Positions 52,840 to 61,184 of a stretch of DNA of 64,000 bases are shown in pieces. The stretch comes from Exiguobacterium sp. s193. Lineage in GTDB: Bacteria; Bacillota; Bacilli; Exiguobacteriales; Exiguobacteriaceae. Location of the stretch: the NCBI RefSeq assembly GCF_018618755.1, contig NZ_JACSMR010000001.1:620001-684000 (forward strand), in the 5' to 3' direction. Made by a program: the position numbers and the translations under genes. Numbering within the stretch: position 1 is the first letter of the stretch; the number at the start of each line of letters is the position of its first letter. The notes below the pieces were generated by a model. The model had not been told where the DNA came from, ran no database searches, and saw only the letters and a list, made by a program, of their open reading frames with translations.

Positions 52840-53319
52840 TTGCTAAACGAACATACATTCACACGCGTTGATGGGACGACGGCGACGTTAGAAGAGTACA
52901 GAGGTCAGGCTTGGCTGATCGTCAATACAGCAAGTAAATGCGGCTTGACACCACAATTCGAAGGACTCGAACAGTTGCATCAAACGTACCGCGATCAGGG
53001 GCTTGTCGTCCTCGGTTTCCCGTGCAATCAATTTGCTGAGCAAGATCCAGGTACTGATGAAGAAATCCAGGAATTTTGCCAAATCAACTATGGTGTGACG
53101 TTCCCGGTCTTCTCAAAAATTGAAGTCAATGGTGAGCAGACCCATCCATTGTTCGCTGAACTAAAAGCAGCTGCACCGAACGCGGACGATACGACGGAAG
53201 TCGAATGGAACTTCACGAAATTTCTCGTCACGCGTGACGGTGAAGTAACACGCTTTTCACCAAAAACGAACCCAACGGATTTGACAGCTGCAATCGAACG
53301 ACTACTCGTACGTGTTTGA
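52840..53319 (+). CDS. Glutathione peroxidase-family thiol peroxidase
   Basis: A 159-residue peroxidase of the GPx fold. The peroxidatic C34 lies in NTASKCGLTPQ, the catalytic glutamine Q68 follows PCNQF, the likely resolving cysteine is C80 (QEFCQINYG) and the tryptophan is in VEWNFTKFL. Bacterial forms with these cysteines use thioredoxin, not glutathione; that is family knowledge. The TTG at 52840 is chosen because AAGGGGG lies upstream and no ATG fits. Single gene. Confidence 0.93.
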   Translation: MLNEHTFTRVDGTTATLEEYRGQAWLIVNTASKCGLTPQFEGLEQLHQTYRDQGLVVLGFPCNQFAEQDPGTDEEIQEFCQINYGVTFPVFSKIEVNGEQTHPLFAELKAAAPNADDTTEVEWNFTKFLVTRDGEVTRFSPKTNPTDLTAAIERLLVRV

Positions 53320-53413
53320 TTAAAAAAACGAGGCTCGGACCTAACGGAACAGCCGGCAAAAAGCTTCGCTTAGTTTACTCATTCGAAGAAAAATAGTGAC
53401 TTCGTCCTAGCAT
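53320..53413. other. Intergenic stretch before the hairpin and A5
   Basis: It follows the peroxidase stop. No gene and no clear terminator apart from the hairpin at 53414-53449. Confidence 0.4.
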
Positions 53414-53449
53414 AAGGGATTGCACATCTTATCGAGATGGCAATCCCTT
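53414..53449. repeat. Hairpin left of A5, duplicated to the right
   Basis: AAGGGATTGC and GCAATCCCTT form the arms of a 36-bp palindromic hairpin. It lacks a T-run. The copy at 53806-53841 differs at two positions only. Confidence 0.75.
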
Positions 53450-53450
53450 A

Positions 53451-53805
53451 TGCGTGTAGACAAACGATTAAGAAGCGTAAACATGCGATAACGAGAGGCG
53501 ATCCGTTCGCGCTTCCCTGTCTCGCCTTGTCTTCAAAGCAGCAATCGGTCGCGGTTCTAAAGCGATTCGAGAAAGATTGTGCTCTAAATCGTCTGCATGC
53601 CCGTCTGTCCCTCGCGGTATGACCTAAAAAGCATCACGTTTCGTTGACTCCTACGGGGAAAAGTGCGTTTTTTAACGCACGTTCAGAGGCAGGCAAGACC
53701 CTGCTCATTGTCCGCTAGGATCAAGGAGCAACGGCTTGCGCCTCGCCCGTGGAAAGCAACGAATAAAGACGCTTGATCTTCCGATCGCACGTTGTCTACA
53801 GTCTG
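53451..53805 (+). mobile_element. Family A interspersed element, copy A5
   Basis: A 355-bp copy with ends TGCGTGTAGACAAACG and TTGTCTACAGTCTG. Core stems are present with several changes (CCTACGGGG against CCCGTGG, GTGCG/CGCAC, GCAAG/CTTGC). Each end touches a copy of the same 36-bp hairpin. Confidence 0.8.
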
Positions 53806-53841
53806 AAGGGATTGCCCATCTTATCGAGAGGGCAATCCCTT
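53806..53841. terminator. Hairpin right of A5
   Basis: AAGGGATTGCCC and GGGCAATCCCTT pair around ATCTTATCGAGA, followed by a short T-rich stretch (CTGTTTAATC). The two differences from the left copy keep or improve pairing. Confidence 0.6.
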
Positions 53842-53898
53842 CTGTTTAATCATTGCTTTCAAAAGTAACTCATTATGCCCCAGCCTGATTTTTTCTTT

Positions 53899-54468
53899 TT
53901 AAGGAGTACCCGGTTCGAGGTGTCCGGTAATCATCTCTTCTACGAGACGCGTCACGTCTTCGATGTCACGCATTTCCGTAAACGAATGCCCCCAGACGTC
54001 GAGCTGCTCGATTTCTTCAATCGGTTGTGTGCTGAATCGTTCACCTGTCGGTTCAAATGAGCTCGCGACGGTTGATTCAAAAGCAGCATATTTGAGTAAC
54101 CATGGTTTATCCGTCAATAACTTCACAACATTTTTCGGTTGTTTGAATGTGATATCCCCAACGAGCACGACCGGATCGAAACGCTCATGAAGTGGGTGCG
54201 TATACTGAACAGAAACGACAAGTGCATGTTGGACATGCTTGTCATTTTGTCGGACATACGATCGCGTCAAAAAGTGTGGTACGAGCGACTCGGCACTATC
54301 TTTCGTTTGATGAATGCTCATGCCATGCTCGGTCTGTACAAGATCAGGAAGAATCGGTTCGTACCCTCGATTCGCCAACTGCTGGTCCAGCTCTTTAAAT
54401 AATAATAGGGTGTGTTCGACGAGTGCCCGCACTTGACGAAACGACAGTTGAATCGATTGATTGATCAT
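53899..54468 (-). CDS. Protein of unknown function
   Basis: A 189-residue soluble, acidic protein starting MINQSIQLSFRQVRALVEHT. It has no signal peptide, membrane segment or motif that I recognise. Sections such as VVLVGDITFKQPKNV and LVVSVQYTHPLHERFDP suggest a compact beta-rich fold. The ATG at 54468 has GGCAGGT upstream. Neighbours (peroxidase, glycerate kinase) give no functional hint. Confidence 0.65.
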   Translation of the reverse strand: MINQSIQLSFRQVRALVEHTLLLFKELDQQLANRGYEPILPDLVQTEHGMSIHQTKDSAESLVPHFLTRSYVRQNDKHVQHALVVSVQYTHPLHERFDPVVLVGDITFKQPKNVVKLLTDKPWLLKYAAFESTVASSFEPTGERFSTQPIEEIEQLDVWGHSFTEMRDIEDVTRLVEEMITGHLEPGTP

Positions 54469-54555
54469 GAATGTGACCTGCCTTCCAAAATGATATGGTA
54501 ATATATAGTCTTTTACCCCGCTTGCCCACGCTTCATTCCTGTTCTTTGAAAATAA

Positions 54556-55632
54556 TCAAGAGATGTCAGATTTACCAAGTCGTTGTGTGATTTGTTTTGC
54601 CCGACGCGCGAGACGCATGCCTGTCATTTTTGAATCCAACGTCACTTCCTCACCGACATCATGAATCGATGCACATATCAAGGCTCGTTCATCCCGCTGC
54701 TCGACTCGACCGGCAAGCATCACACACGGGATACCGGCTTGATTCGCTTGCGCTCTCACGATGCCCGGCAACTTCCCGAGTGTCGTCTGCAAGTCAAGCT
54801 TTCCTTCTCCCGTCCAGACATAATCTGCAACTGCAAGCCGCCGTTCGAACTCGATCTGTCCGAGCAAAAAAGCAGCCCCGGACTGGATGTCTGCCCCTAA
54901 GGCGAATGCCGCCCCGCCTAACCCCCCGGCAGCACCGGCACCCGCAACACCGTTGACACCAAGCAGGTTACCCACTCGCTCGAGCTGCGTATCGAGCAGC
55001 TCAATTTCTGTCGCGGTCAATCCTTTTTGTGGTCCGAACACTTTCGCCGCTCCTCTCTCTCCGGCATAAGGGGCTATCACGTCTGCCAAGACATGCAATT
55101 GGACAGGAAGCTTCGGCAAGATGATGTGTTCCGTCTCGAGTAAGGGGTTGACCGTCCAAGTAACCGGTCGATTTTTTGCGTCAAGTAACGTCGCTCCAAC
55201 TTCATATAGGAGTCCAAGTCCGCCATCGGTCGTCCCGGTTCCACCGAGGGCCAAAAAAATCTCCGTTGCCCCGGCTTGCATTGCGTGTCTGACGATTCGG
55301 CCGACACCCCTCGTATTCAAATGAAATCGTTGATCACCCGGTTCGACTTGTCCGAGACCACAGGCACGCGCCACTTCGATGACGACGCGCTTGTTGTTCT
55401 GCGCGTACACTGCCCGAATCGGACGACCCGCTAAATCAATCGCTTTTGCTTCGACTTGACTAAATCCATTTTCGAACAGCATCTCAAGCGTCCCTTCCCC
55501 ACCGTCCGCTCCCGGACTCCAGTCGACAGTCGCGGTTGAATCTGCCTGTAAAATCCCTTGTCGTACCGCCAATGCCGCTTCCTTCGAGCTCACACTTCCT
55601 TTAAAACTGTCGATGATCACCAAGTGATGCAT
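54556..55632 (-). CDS. Glycerate kinase (GarK/GlxK family)
   Basis: It phosphorylates D-glycerate to 2-phosphoglycerate (or 3-phosphoglycerate) with ATP, feeding glycolysis. The 358-residue protein has SFKGSVSSKEAA near the start, SPGADGGEGTLEML (near 45), ALGGTGTTDGGLG (near 122) and FGPQKGLT (near 205), all family motifs. The start MHHLVIIDSFKGS at 55632 has AAGGAGGG upstream; the longer frame from 55698 lacks one. No glyoxylate or sugar-acid genes are adjacent. Confidence 0.92.
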   Translation of the reverse strand: MHHLVIIDSFKGSVSSKEAALAVRQGILQADSTATVDWSPGADGGEGTLEMLFENGFSQVEAKAIDLAGRPIRAVYAQNNKRVVIEVARACGLGQVEPGDQRFHLNTRGVGRIVRHAMQAGATEIFLALGGTGTTDGGLGLLYEVGATLLDAKNRPVTWTVNPLLETEHIILPKLPVQLHVLADVIAPYAGERGAAKVFGPQKGLTATEIELLDTQLERVGNLLGVNGVAGAGAAGGLGGAAFALGADIQSGAAFLLGQIEFERRLAVADYVWTGEGKLDLQTTLGKLPGIVRAQANQAGIPCVMLAGRVEQRDERALICASIHDVGEEVTLDSKMTGMRLARRAKQITQRLGKSDIS

Positions 55633-55794
55633 GATACTTCCCTCCTTCTCCTGTTCTCCGATTCTATCCGTTCCCCATGCTTGAAACCGGACAGTCACTT
55701 TTTGATTCTACTTCCAGTTAATGTTACTATGGACTTAATTTTCATAATATTTTTTTGATTGAAGAAATTATTTTCTGATACGGAGGTCTGGCGA

Positions 55795-56493
55795 ATGGAA
55801 CGCTGCTCACTTTGTGGAACACCTTTAAAAGCACAGGATACAGCTTGCTCCCATTGTCAGCATCCTGTCATTGCTAAAAATCGTTTACGTACATCATCCG
55901 CGTCCGAATCAAAAGGTCCGAACAAACGCTATCCAATCGTCTGGTTAATCGGAGTCGGGTTAGTGGTATTGCTCGCGCTAGGGAGTTGGTACTGGTTCGC
56001 ACCGACGAAGATGACACAAGTCGATAACCCGTCAAACGTCCAACCGCTGGCTTTATCTGAGTGGTCGGATGAAGAGACGGCTTACAATCAAACGTATTCA
56101 GAAGACCGTCCACCGACTTCTTATGATGTTTTAAAGTTTGTCCGCCAATATACACAAACGATTCCCGAGCTCGTGACGTATTCGCGCCAAAACGATTCCT
56201 ACGAGACATTTGCTGCGATTCAATTTGCAACACTCGGTGTCTTCAAGTCTGAGTTTTCATCACTTCAGGCACTGGCTGAAGTCAGTGATAGTCCGGTTCC
56301 CCCAACGCCGTATACGATTAACTTTGATCAGTTCCGCTCAACAGGTGCCGTATTTGAAGTCGAAACGACCGAAATGTACAAAATCGGGGTCACAGAAAAT
56401 CAGTTTGTCACCTACGCCGTCCACTATACGGTCCGTCTTCATACGGACCATCTCCAAATCACAAATGTCATGCGAAAGGAGGTCGGCGCATGA
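55795..56493 (+). CDS. Zinc-ribbon single-pass membrane protein
   Basis: A 232-residue protein with an N-terminal zinc ribbon (CSLCGTP...CSHCQHP, cysteines at about 4, 7, 18 and 21), one membrane segment (about 49-67, PIVWLIGVGLVVLLALG) and an extracellular domain (about 75-232). The layout recalls TcaA/YvbJ-type zinc-ribbon membrane proteins. The start at 55795 is set by GGAGG, which lies inside the longer frame from 55759. It overlaps the next gene by four bases, so the two are co-translated. Confidence 0.8.
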   Translation: MERCSLCGTPLKAQDTACSHCQHPVIAKNRLRTSSASESKGPNKRYPIVWLIGVGLVVLLALGSWYWFAPTKMTQVDNPSNVQPLALSEWSDEETAYNQTYSEDRPPTSYDVLKFVRQYTQTIPELVTYSRQNDSYETFAAIQFATLGVFKSEFSSLQALAEVSDSPVPPTPYTINFDQFRSTGAVFEVETTEMYKIGVTENQFVTYAVHYTVRLHTDHLQITNVMRKEVGA

Positions 56494-57119
56494 AACGTCT
56501 CTTAATCTTGCTTCCCTTCTTTTTGATTGGATGTACACCAGATACGACGAAAATTCAAAATGAACTCGAACATTACCAGTACACGAAAGCCGTCGATCAA
56601 TCGACGGAACAAGACGTCATGAACGCACCTGCCCGCTTAATGGTCCAACTCGAACAAGCCTTGGCCAGTTACCGGCTACAGGACGTGATGACGATTGCAA
56701 AAAAAATCGAGCGACTCCCGCTTGAAGATGAGGATACCGTCCGTGAACGGGCGGTCGCGATTCGCCTCAGTGCCGATGCTTTATTACGTGATGTCGCCCG
56801 CCTCGAAGCGACGTATACGATTGATCGAAGTGTGTTAGATACTGGACACTCGCAAGAAAATTTTGATGGCCAAGGAACGGTCACTGTCGATTTTGATGAT
56901 GAACAATCCTTGATTGCGACGTTGACCTATCATGACTTCGGTCTACCCGATGCTTCCCGTCAAGGGACTGAATCGGTTCGTTTCGATCCTGACTTGTCTG
57001 CACGCGTCCCCTTATCTGAAGGCATCGTTTCTTATGCGTTTAATCGTTCGACGCTAAAGATTACGTATGAAGGGCCTGGGGGAAAACGCATCTATTACAT
57101 GAAACAAGAAAAAAAGTAA
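56490..57119 (+). CDS. Putative lipoprotein partner of the zinc-ribbon protein
   Basis: A 209-residue protein with a short lipoprotein signal and lipobox LIGC (C15). The mature part starts with a helical region (about 20-100) and ends in a beta-rich region with repeated VTVDFDD-type strands. Family not recognised. The start overlaps the previous stop (ATGA), and AAAGGAGG is placed just upstream. The pair may form a surface complex, by inference. Confidence 0.75.
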   Translation: MKRLLILLPFFLIGCTPDTTKIQNELEHYQYTKAVDQSTEQDVMNAPARLMVQLEQALASYRLQDVMTIAKKIERLPLEDEDTVRERAVAIRLSADALLRDVARLEATYTIDRSVLDTGHSQENFDGQGTVTVDFDDEQSLIATLTYHDFGLPDASRQGTESVRFDPDLSARVPLSEGIVSYAFNRSTLKITYEGPGGKRIYYMKQEKK

Positions 57120-57143
57120 GCGACTGGACGCATCAGCAAACTA

Positions 57144-57202
57144 CAAAACCCGAGCGACTTTTGCCCTTCTCATAAGAGACGGCATCAGTCATTCGGGTTT
57201 TC
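57144..57202. terminator. Bidirectional terminator
   Basis: AAAACCCGA and TCGGGTTTT pair across about 40 bases that have further weak pairing. It lies between convergent genes. Confidence 0.7.
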
Positions 57203-57223
57203 TTGTGATCCTTTAAAGATAAC

Positions 57224-58123
57224 TTATAGCTGCGCGACGATTTCAGCACACAACTCATGCGTCGCCAAGCTGTCTTCTGCTGTGACCGACAACGACTCCT
57301 TGCCGTTGATGCTTGCGATAAAAGCATCGACCATATCAACGAACCCACGTCGCTTCAGTGTCGCTTCCCAGTTATCGAGCGGACGGCGCAACGTGCCTGC
57401 CTTCGTGACTTGTTCGACGGACGTCACGTCGGTCGCAATCCGTTTTTCATTTGGTCCCATGACTTCGACCCGTTCTTCCGTCGCCCCGTTATTCCGGTTC
57501 ATGATCCCGATGGCTGTAATCCCATTCGACTCAAACTGAATCGTGACGTGGTGCAATAAGCCGTCGACTTTTTTCCCACGGACGCTCAAGCCTTCAATCT
57601 CTCCGCATCTTGTCAAAAACCGTAATGTATCGACGACATGGACGAAATCGTCAAAGATGAACGGTTTTGCGTCTTCGATGAACGACGTCCGGTTTTTTTG
57701 CATGACGATCAGATTTGGCTGTTCGACTTCTAATAACGTCCGATGTGCTGCCGCAAAGCGTCGGTTGAATCCGGTGATGAAATGTAATTGTTTTTCTTCC
57801 GCCAACTTCGTCAATTGACGGATTTCCTCGATTTCCATCGAGACCGGTTTATCGATATAGACGTGAATGCCTGCTTCTAGTAATTGTTTTGCTTGGTGCG
57901 CATGAACTTTCGTCGCCGAATGGATCATCGCGACAGTGATTCCAGCCTCGCCTAGCTGACCGATCGATGTCAGTGTACCTGCGAAGCGGTACGCCTCACA
58001 CAATTGGTTTGCCTTATCCTGATTTTCAGAGACGAGATAGACGTCTAAGTCTGAGCGCTCCGCGTAGACAGGTAAATATGCCTTTTGTGCGATGTCTCCG
58101 AGACCGATTACTGCGATTTTCAT
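57224..58123 (-). CDS. Gfo/Idh/MocA-family oxidoreductase
   Basis: A 299-residue NAD(P)-dependent dehydrogenase. It begins MKIAVIGLGDIAQKAYLPVY, a Rossmann fold with GLGxIA, and has the family motif DKPVSM (usually EKP) near residue 93. The C-terminal half is the alpha/beta substrate domain. Substrates in this family are mostly sugars, inositols or biliverdin; none can be chosen here. The ATG at 58123 follows AAGGGGG; the longer frame from 58159 would contain that site. Confidence 0.88.
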   Translation of the reverse strand: MKIAVIGLGDIAQKAYLPVYAERSDLDVYLVSENQDKANQLCEAYRFAGTLTSIGQLGEAGITVAMIHSATKVHAHQAKQLLEAGIHVYIDKPVSMEIEEIRQLTKLAEEKQLHFITGFNRRFAAAHRTLLEVEQPNLIVMQKNRTSFIEDAKPFIFDDFVHVVDTLRFLTRCGEIEGLSVRGKKVDGLLHHVTIQFESNGITAIGIMNRNNGATEERVEVMGPNEKRIATDVTSVEQVTKAGTLRRPLDNWEATLKRRGFVDMVDAFIASINGKESLSVTAEDSLATHELCAEIVAQL

Positions 58124-58282
58124 AATAAAATCCCCCTTCAATACGTCTGTTGTAGTCATTCCCTATGATACGGAGTTTCATACCTGACGTGTAGGAAATT
58201 CTATTTTTTTGAAAAAAAAGCGAATTTCCTTTTTTTGTTTTATGCTTAAGGCATATTTAAACAAGGAGGGAATGAGATTTTC

Positions 58283-59542
58283 ATGAAATTATCGTTCAGG
58301 ATCGGTTTGACATTGTTGCTGCTTATTGCCTTGTGTCTGCCTGCACTCCCGGCCCAAGCTGCGAGCTATCAAGTCATCGTCACGTCGACCATCGGAGCCA
58401 ATGTCCGCTCGCAACCAAGTACGAGCTCGTCCGCAACGATCACACGCCGCGCCCCGTACAAAGCCAAGTTCACGGCTGTTTCCTATACGAACGGCTGGTA
58501 CAAGATTAAAGATGGCAGTGCTTACCGCTACCTGTCAAACCAAGTCGCAAAAAAAGTCACGACGGGTTCCTCGTCTTCGACAAAGACGTATAAAATCATC
58601 GTCTTCTCGAGCTATGGTGCGAATGTCCGGACTTCCCCGAGCACGGCGTCTTCTAAAAACATTAAGCGGCTTGCTACATATAACTCCAAGTTTAATGCCG
58701 TCTCCTATTCGAACGGATGGTACAAAGTAAAAGGAAAAGTCAATTACTACTATGTATCGAGTCAAGTCGCGAAAAAGGTCACGACGGGCGCACCAGCGAC
58801 TTCGAGTAGTTATCCGGTCGCTTCGATGCGTTATTTCAAAATCGGTTCTTCGGGTTATGAGGTATCAAAAGCCAGTACGACACGTCGCTACCCGGCGAGT
58901 ACGACTAAGCTGTTAACGGCACTCGTCGCCTATGATGCCGCTGCAAAAAAAGGCACACTTGATCAAAGGTTTACACTGACATATTCGATGCTTGCCGTCC
59001 CGGCCGGCAGCAGTACTGCCGGTTTCCGGTCAGGTGACCAAGTTACGTTACGTCAACTCTTGAACGGAATGTTGATCCGCTCGGGTAACGACGCCGCAAA
59101 AGCAATCGCTGTCCGGACAGCCGGTTCCGAGTCTGCGTTCGTCTCACAGATGAACAGTCGCGCGAAGTCGCTCGGAATGACAGCCAGTCATTTCATGAAT
59201 CCACATGGTTTCTATCACCCGAGTCACTATACGACGGCAGCGGACATGCAAAAACTGGCGAATGCCTACGCTCAGTATCATTACTTGATCGACGTCAGCG
59301 GTCGTAAATCATATCAGACAAAAGTCAAAGGTCCGTACGCCCGGACATTGACGTGGTACCATACGAATACGTCGCTTCCGAACGACTCACGGATTTATGC
59401 AAGTAAAACCGGATATACGCCGGAATCAGCCTACACGCGTGTCTTCTTCATCAAAAAAGGATCGACGCGCTACGGTCTCGTAACTTTAAAGGGAACACTC
59501 CCGCAAACTGAAACGACATTACGCGCTGTCCTAAACCGTTAA
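58283..59542 (+). CDS. D-alanyl-D-alanine carboxypeptidase with two SH3 domains
   Basis: A secreted low-molecular-mass penicillin-binding protein that trims the terminal D-alanine from peptidoglycan stem peptides. The signal peptide (about 1-27) is followed by two SH3-like domains (about 28-92 and 102-167) and the transpeptidase-like domain (about 180-415) with S206-T-T-K209, S267-G-N269 and K375-T-G377. In most Bacilli PBP5-type proteins the SH3 domains are absent and a C-terminal anchor is present; here no C-terminal amphipathic anchor is seen, so wall binding may replace it. AAGGAGGG precedes the ATG. Confidence 0.92.
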   Translation: MKLSFRIGLTLLLLIALCLPALPAQAASYQVIVTSTIGANVRSQPSTSSSATITRRAPYKAKFTAVSYTNGWYKIKDGSAYRYLSNQVAKKVTTGSSSSTKTYKIIVFSSYGANVRTSPSTASSKNIKRLATYNSKFNAVSYSNGWYKVKGKVNYYYVSSQVAKKVTTGAPATSSSYPVASMRYFKIGSSGYEVSKASTTRRYPASTTKLLTALVAYDAAAKKGTLDQRFTLTYSMLAVPAGSSTAGFRSGDQVTLRQLLNGMLIRSGNDAAKAIAVRTAGSESAFVSQMNSRAKSLGMTASHFMNPHGFYHPSHYTTAADMQKLANAYAQYHYLIDVSGRKSYQTKVKGPYARTLTWYHTNTSLPNDSRIYASKTGYTPESAYTRVFFIKKGSTRYGLVTLKGTLPQTETTLRAVLNR

Positions 59543-59550
59543 CTTGCTTT

Positions 59551-59593
59551 CCCCGGACTCACTTTCTCTAGAAAGAAGAGTCGGGGATTTTTT
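59551..59593 (+). terminator. Terminator after the carboxypeptidase gene
   Basis: CCCCGGACTC and GAGTCGGGG pair around ACTTTCTCTAGAAAGAA, followed by TTTTTTG. Confidence 0.85.
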
Positions 59594-59690
59594 GTACTCC
59601 ATTCTCTCGAAATTTTACTTGCACTGGAAGCGAATTCATCATATGGTTGAATTACAATCAGACGTCTGACGTCTTAATGGAGGAATGACC

Positions 59691-60296
59691 GTGGGGAATG
59701 TAAGTTTATTATTTGGGGGCGTCGCGCTCTTTTTAAATAGTTTGTCGTTGTTCGGAAAAGTTGATTTAAAGAGTGCCGGTGTCTTCAGTTTGTTGACAGG
59801 GTTACTTCAAACGTTTGTCGCCACGTTACTCGTCATCGGTGCAGCAGGTGATCCTGTCTTGACGTTCGGGTATGCGAGTATTTATTTGTTTGCCTTTACG
59901 TATCTTTACGTCGGGATCACGTTCATCTTCGGCCTCGACGGAAGTGGTGTCGGCTGGTTTTCACTGTTCGTCGCAATCGCAGCCTTATTCTACGCTGGCG
60001 TCAGCTTCAGTGCAGGCGACTGGATGGGCGGAGCGACATGGTTATTTTGGACGTTCTTATGGTCGATGTTCTTCATCGGCATGGGACTGAACCGAAATGT
60101 CGATGCGATGACAGCACGTGTCGCCCTCGTCCTCAGCTGGTTGACGTTGATCGTTCCGGCACTCGTCGGACTCCGTTTTGGTACGACGGCCGGAAGCTAC
60201 CAACTGTTATGGAGTGCAGCAGCCATCGTGACCGTCCTCTACTTCGTTTACTCGGCTTTGAAATTATGGCCGCTTCGCCGACCGGTCCAATCATGA
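59691..60296 (+). CDS. AmiS/UreI-family urea or short-amide channel
   Basis: A 201-residue integral membrane protein with six to seven hydrophobic segments, starting MGNVSLLFGGVALFLNSLSL as in AmiS/UreI proteins, which conduct urea or short-chain amides. The GTG at 59691 is chosen because GGAGG lies seven bases before it; the ATG two codons upstream is too close. No urease or amidase gene is adjacent, so the substrate is uncertain. Confidence 0.85.
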   Translation: MGNVSLLFGGVALFLNSLSLFGKVDLKSAGVFSLLTGLLQTFVATLLVIGAAGDPVLTFGYASIYLFAFTYLYVGITFIFGLDGSGVGWFSLFVAIAALFYAGVSFSAGDWMGGATWLFWTFLWSMFFIGMGLNRNVDAMTARVALVLSWLTLIVPALVGLRFGTTAGSYQLLWSAAAIVTVLYFVYSALKLWPLRRPVQS

Positions 60297-60302
60297 GATC
60301 TG

Positions 60303-60347
60303 AAACGTGCGATTCCCTTGATAATTAAAGGGAATTGCACGTTTTTT
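60303..60347 (+). terminator. Terminator after the AmiS/UreI gene
   Basis: AACGTGCgATTCCCTT and AAGGGAATtGCACGTT pair, with one mismatch, followed by TTTTT. Confidence 0.85.
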
Positions 60348-60382
60348 AATGCATGAGATGTCGCCGTTTCTCGTCGTGCATT

Positions 60383-60717
60383 CTCTTCAGCTCAATCTCT
60401 GTGACGGACGCTTCCGACATCGTACTCTTCAGCTCAATCTATGTGACGGACGCTTCCGACATCGTACTCTTCAGCTCAATCTATGTGACGGACGCTTCCG
60501 ACATCGTACTCTTCAGCTCGATCTCTGTGATGGACGCTTCCGACATCGTACTCTTTCAGCTCAATCTCTGTGATAGACGCTTCCGACATCGTACTCTTCA
60601 GCTCAATCTGTGTGACGGACGCTTCCGACATCGTACTCTTCAGCTCAATCTCTGTGACGGACGCTTCCGACATCGTACTCTTTCAGCTCAATCTCTGTGA
60701 CGGACGCTTCCGACATC
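60383..60717 (+). repeat. 42-bp tandem repeat array, eight units
   Basis: Eight units of the form CTCTTCAGCTCAATCTCTGT-GACGGACGCTTCCGACATCG-TA start at 60383, 60425, 60467, 60509, 60551, 60594, 60636 and 60678. Units 5 and 8 have one extra T (43 bp; unit 8 is cut short by the family B core). The insertions shift the frame, so the open frames through it are not a protein. Units have no unique spacers, so it is not a CRISPR. Confidence 0.92.
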
Positions 60718-60860
60718 CTCGCTTTCCATGGGCGGAAGGTAAGCCGCGGCCCCCCGCATTCCATGCGGGCATGCCGGGTCTTACCTCTTCCTGACAGAAG
60801 CGCAAATTGCGCTTCTTCTTCCCATAGGAGTCGAGGATGATCGTTTCCGTCCTGCGTCAT
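60717..60860. repeat. Family B structured core, copy B2
   Basis: Same order as B1: CTTTCCATGGGCGGAAGGTA, the GCGGCC/GGCC region, CCCGCAT/ATGCGGG hairpin, GTCTTACCTCTTC, AGAAGCGCAA/TTGCGCTTCT hairpin and CCCATAGGAGTCGAGGATGA. Basal pairing is CCATGGG/CCCATAGG. No TGACTCAAAAG ends are found here; the 42-bp array replaces the left flank. Confidence 0.65.
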
Positions 60861-60929
60861 CAGTCATTTCTATCACTTACTTCTAATCTGACTACATGCT
60901 CAAAGGTGGCAGACCTTACATCCGTCACC

Positions 60930-61178
60930 CTTGTCTCGCCTCGCGTTCTAAAGCAATCCAAGACGGATTGCGCCCTGAACCGTCTGCCTGCCTGGTTCAC
61001 AAAAGCGTCATGTTTCGTTGACTCCTACGGGAAAAAGTGCGTTTTTAACGCACTGTCAGAGGCAGGCAAGACCCTGCTCGTTGTCCGTGAGGACTAAGGA
61101 GCAACGGCTTGCGCCTCGCCCGAGGAAAGCAACGAAAACAGACGCTTTATCTCTTGATTGCACGTTGTCCACAGTCTG
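60930..61178 (+). repeat. Family A element, left-truncated copy A6
   Basis: The family A sequence from CTTGTCTCGCCTCG to the right end CACGTTGTCCACAGTCTG. The core is complete (CCTACGGG/CCCGAGG, GTGCG/CGCAC, GCAAG/CTTGC). The left terminal repeat is missing. Confidence 0.75.
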
Positions 61179-61184
61179 AATACT

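Noticed and set aside
60353-60700. Open frames across the tandem array (for example 115 residues)
   Set aside because: The 42-bp unit is a multiple of three and keeps frames open by chance; single-base insertions in units 5 and 8 break any one frame, and there is no ribosome binding site.
60383-60717. CRISPR array
   Set aside because: The whole 42-bp unit is repeated without unique spacers, and no cas genes are present.
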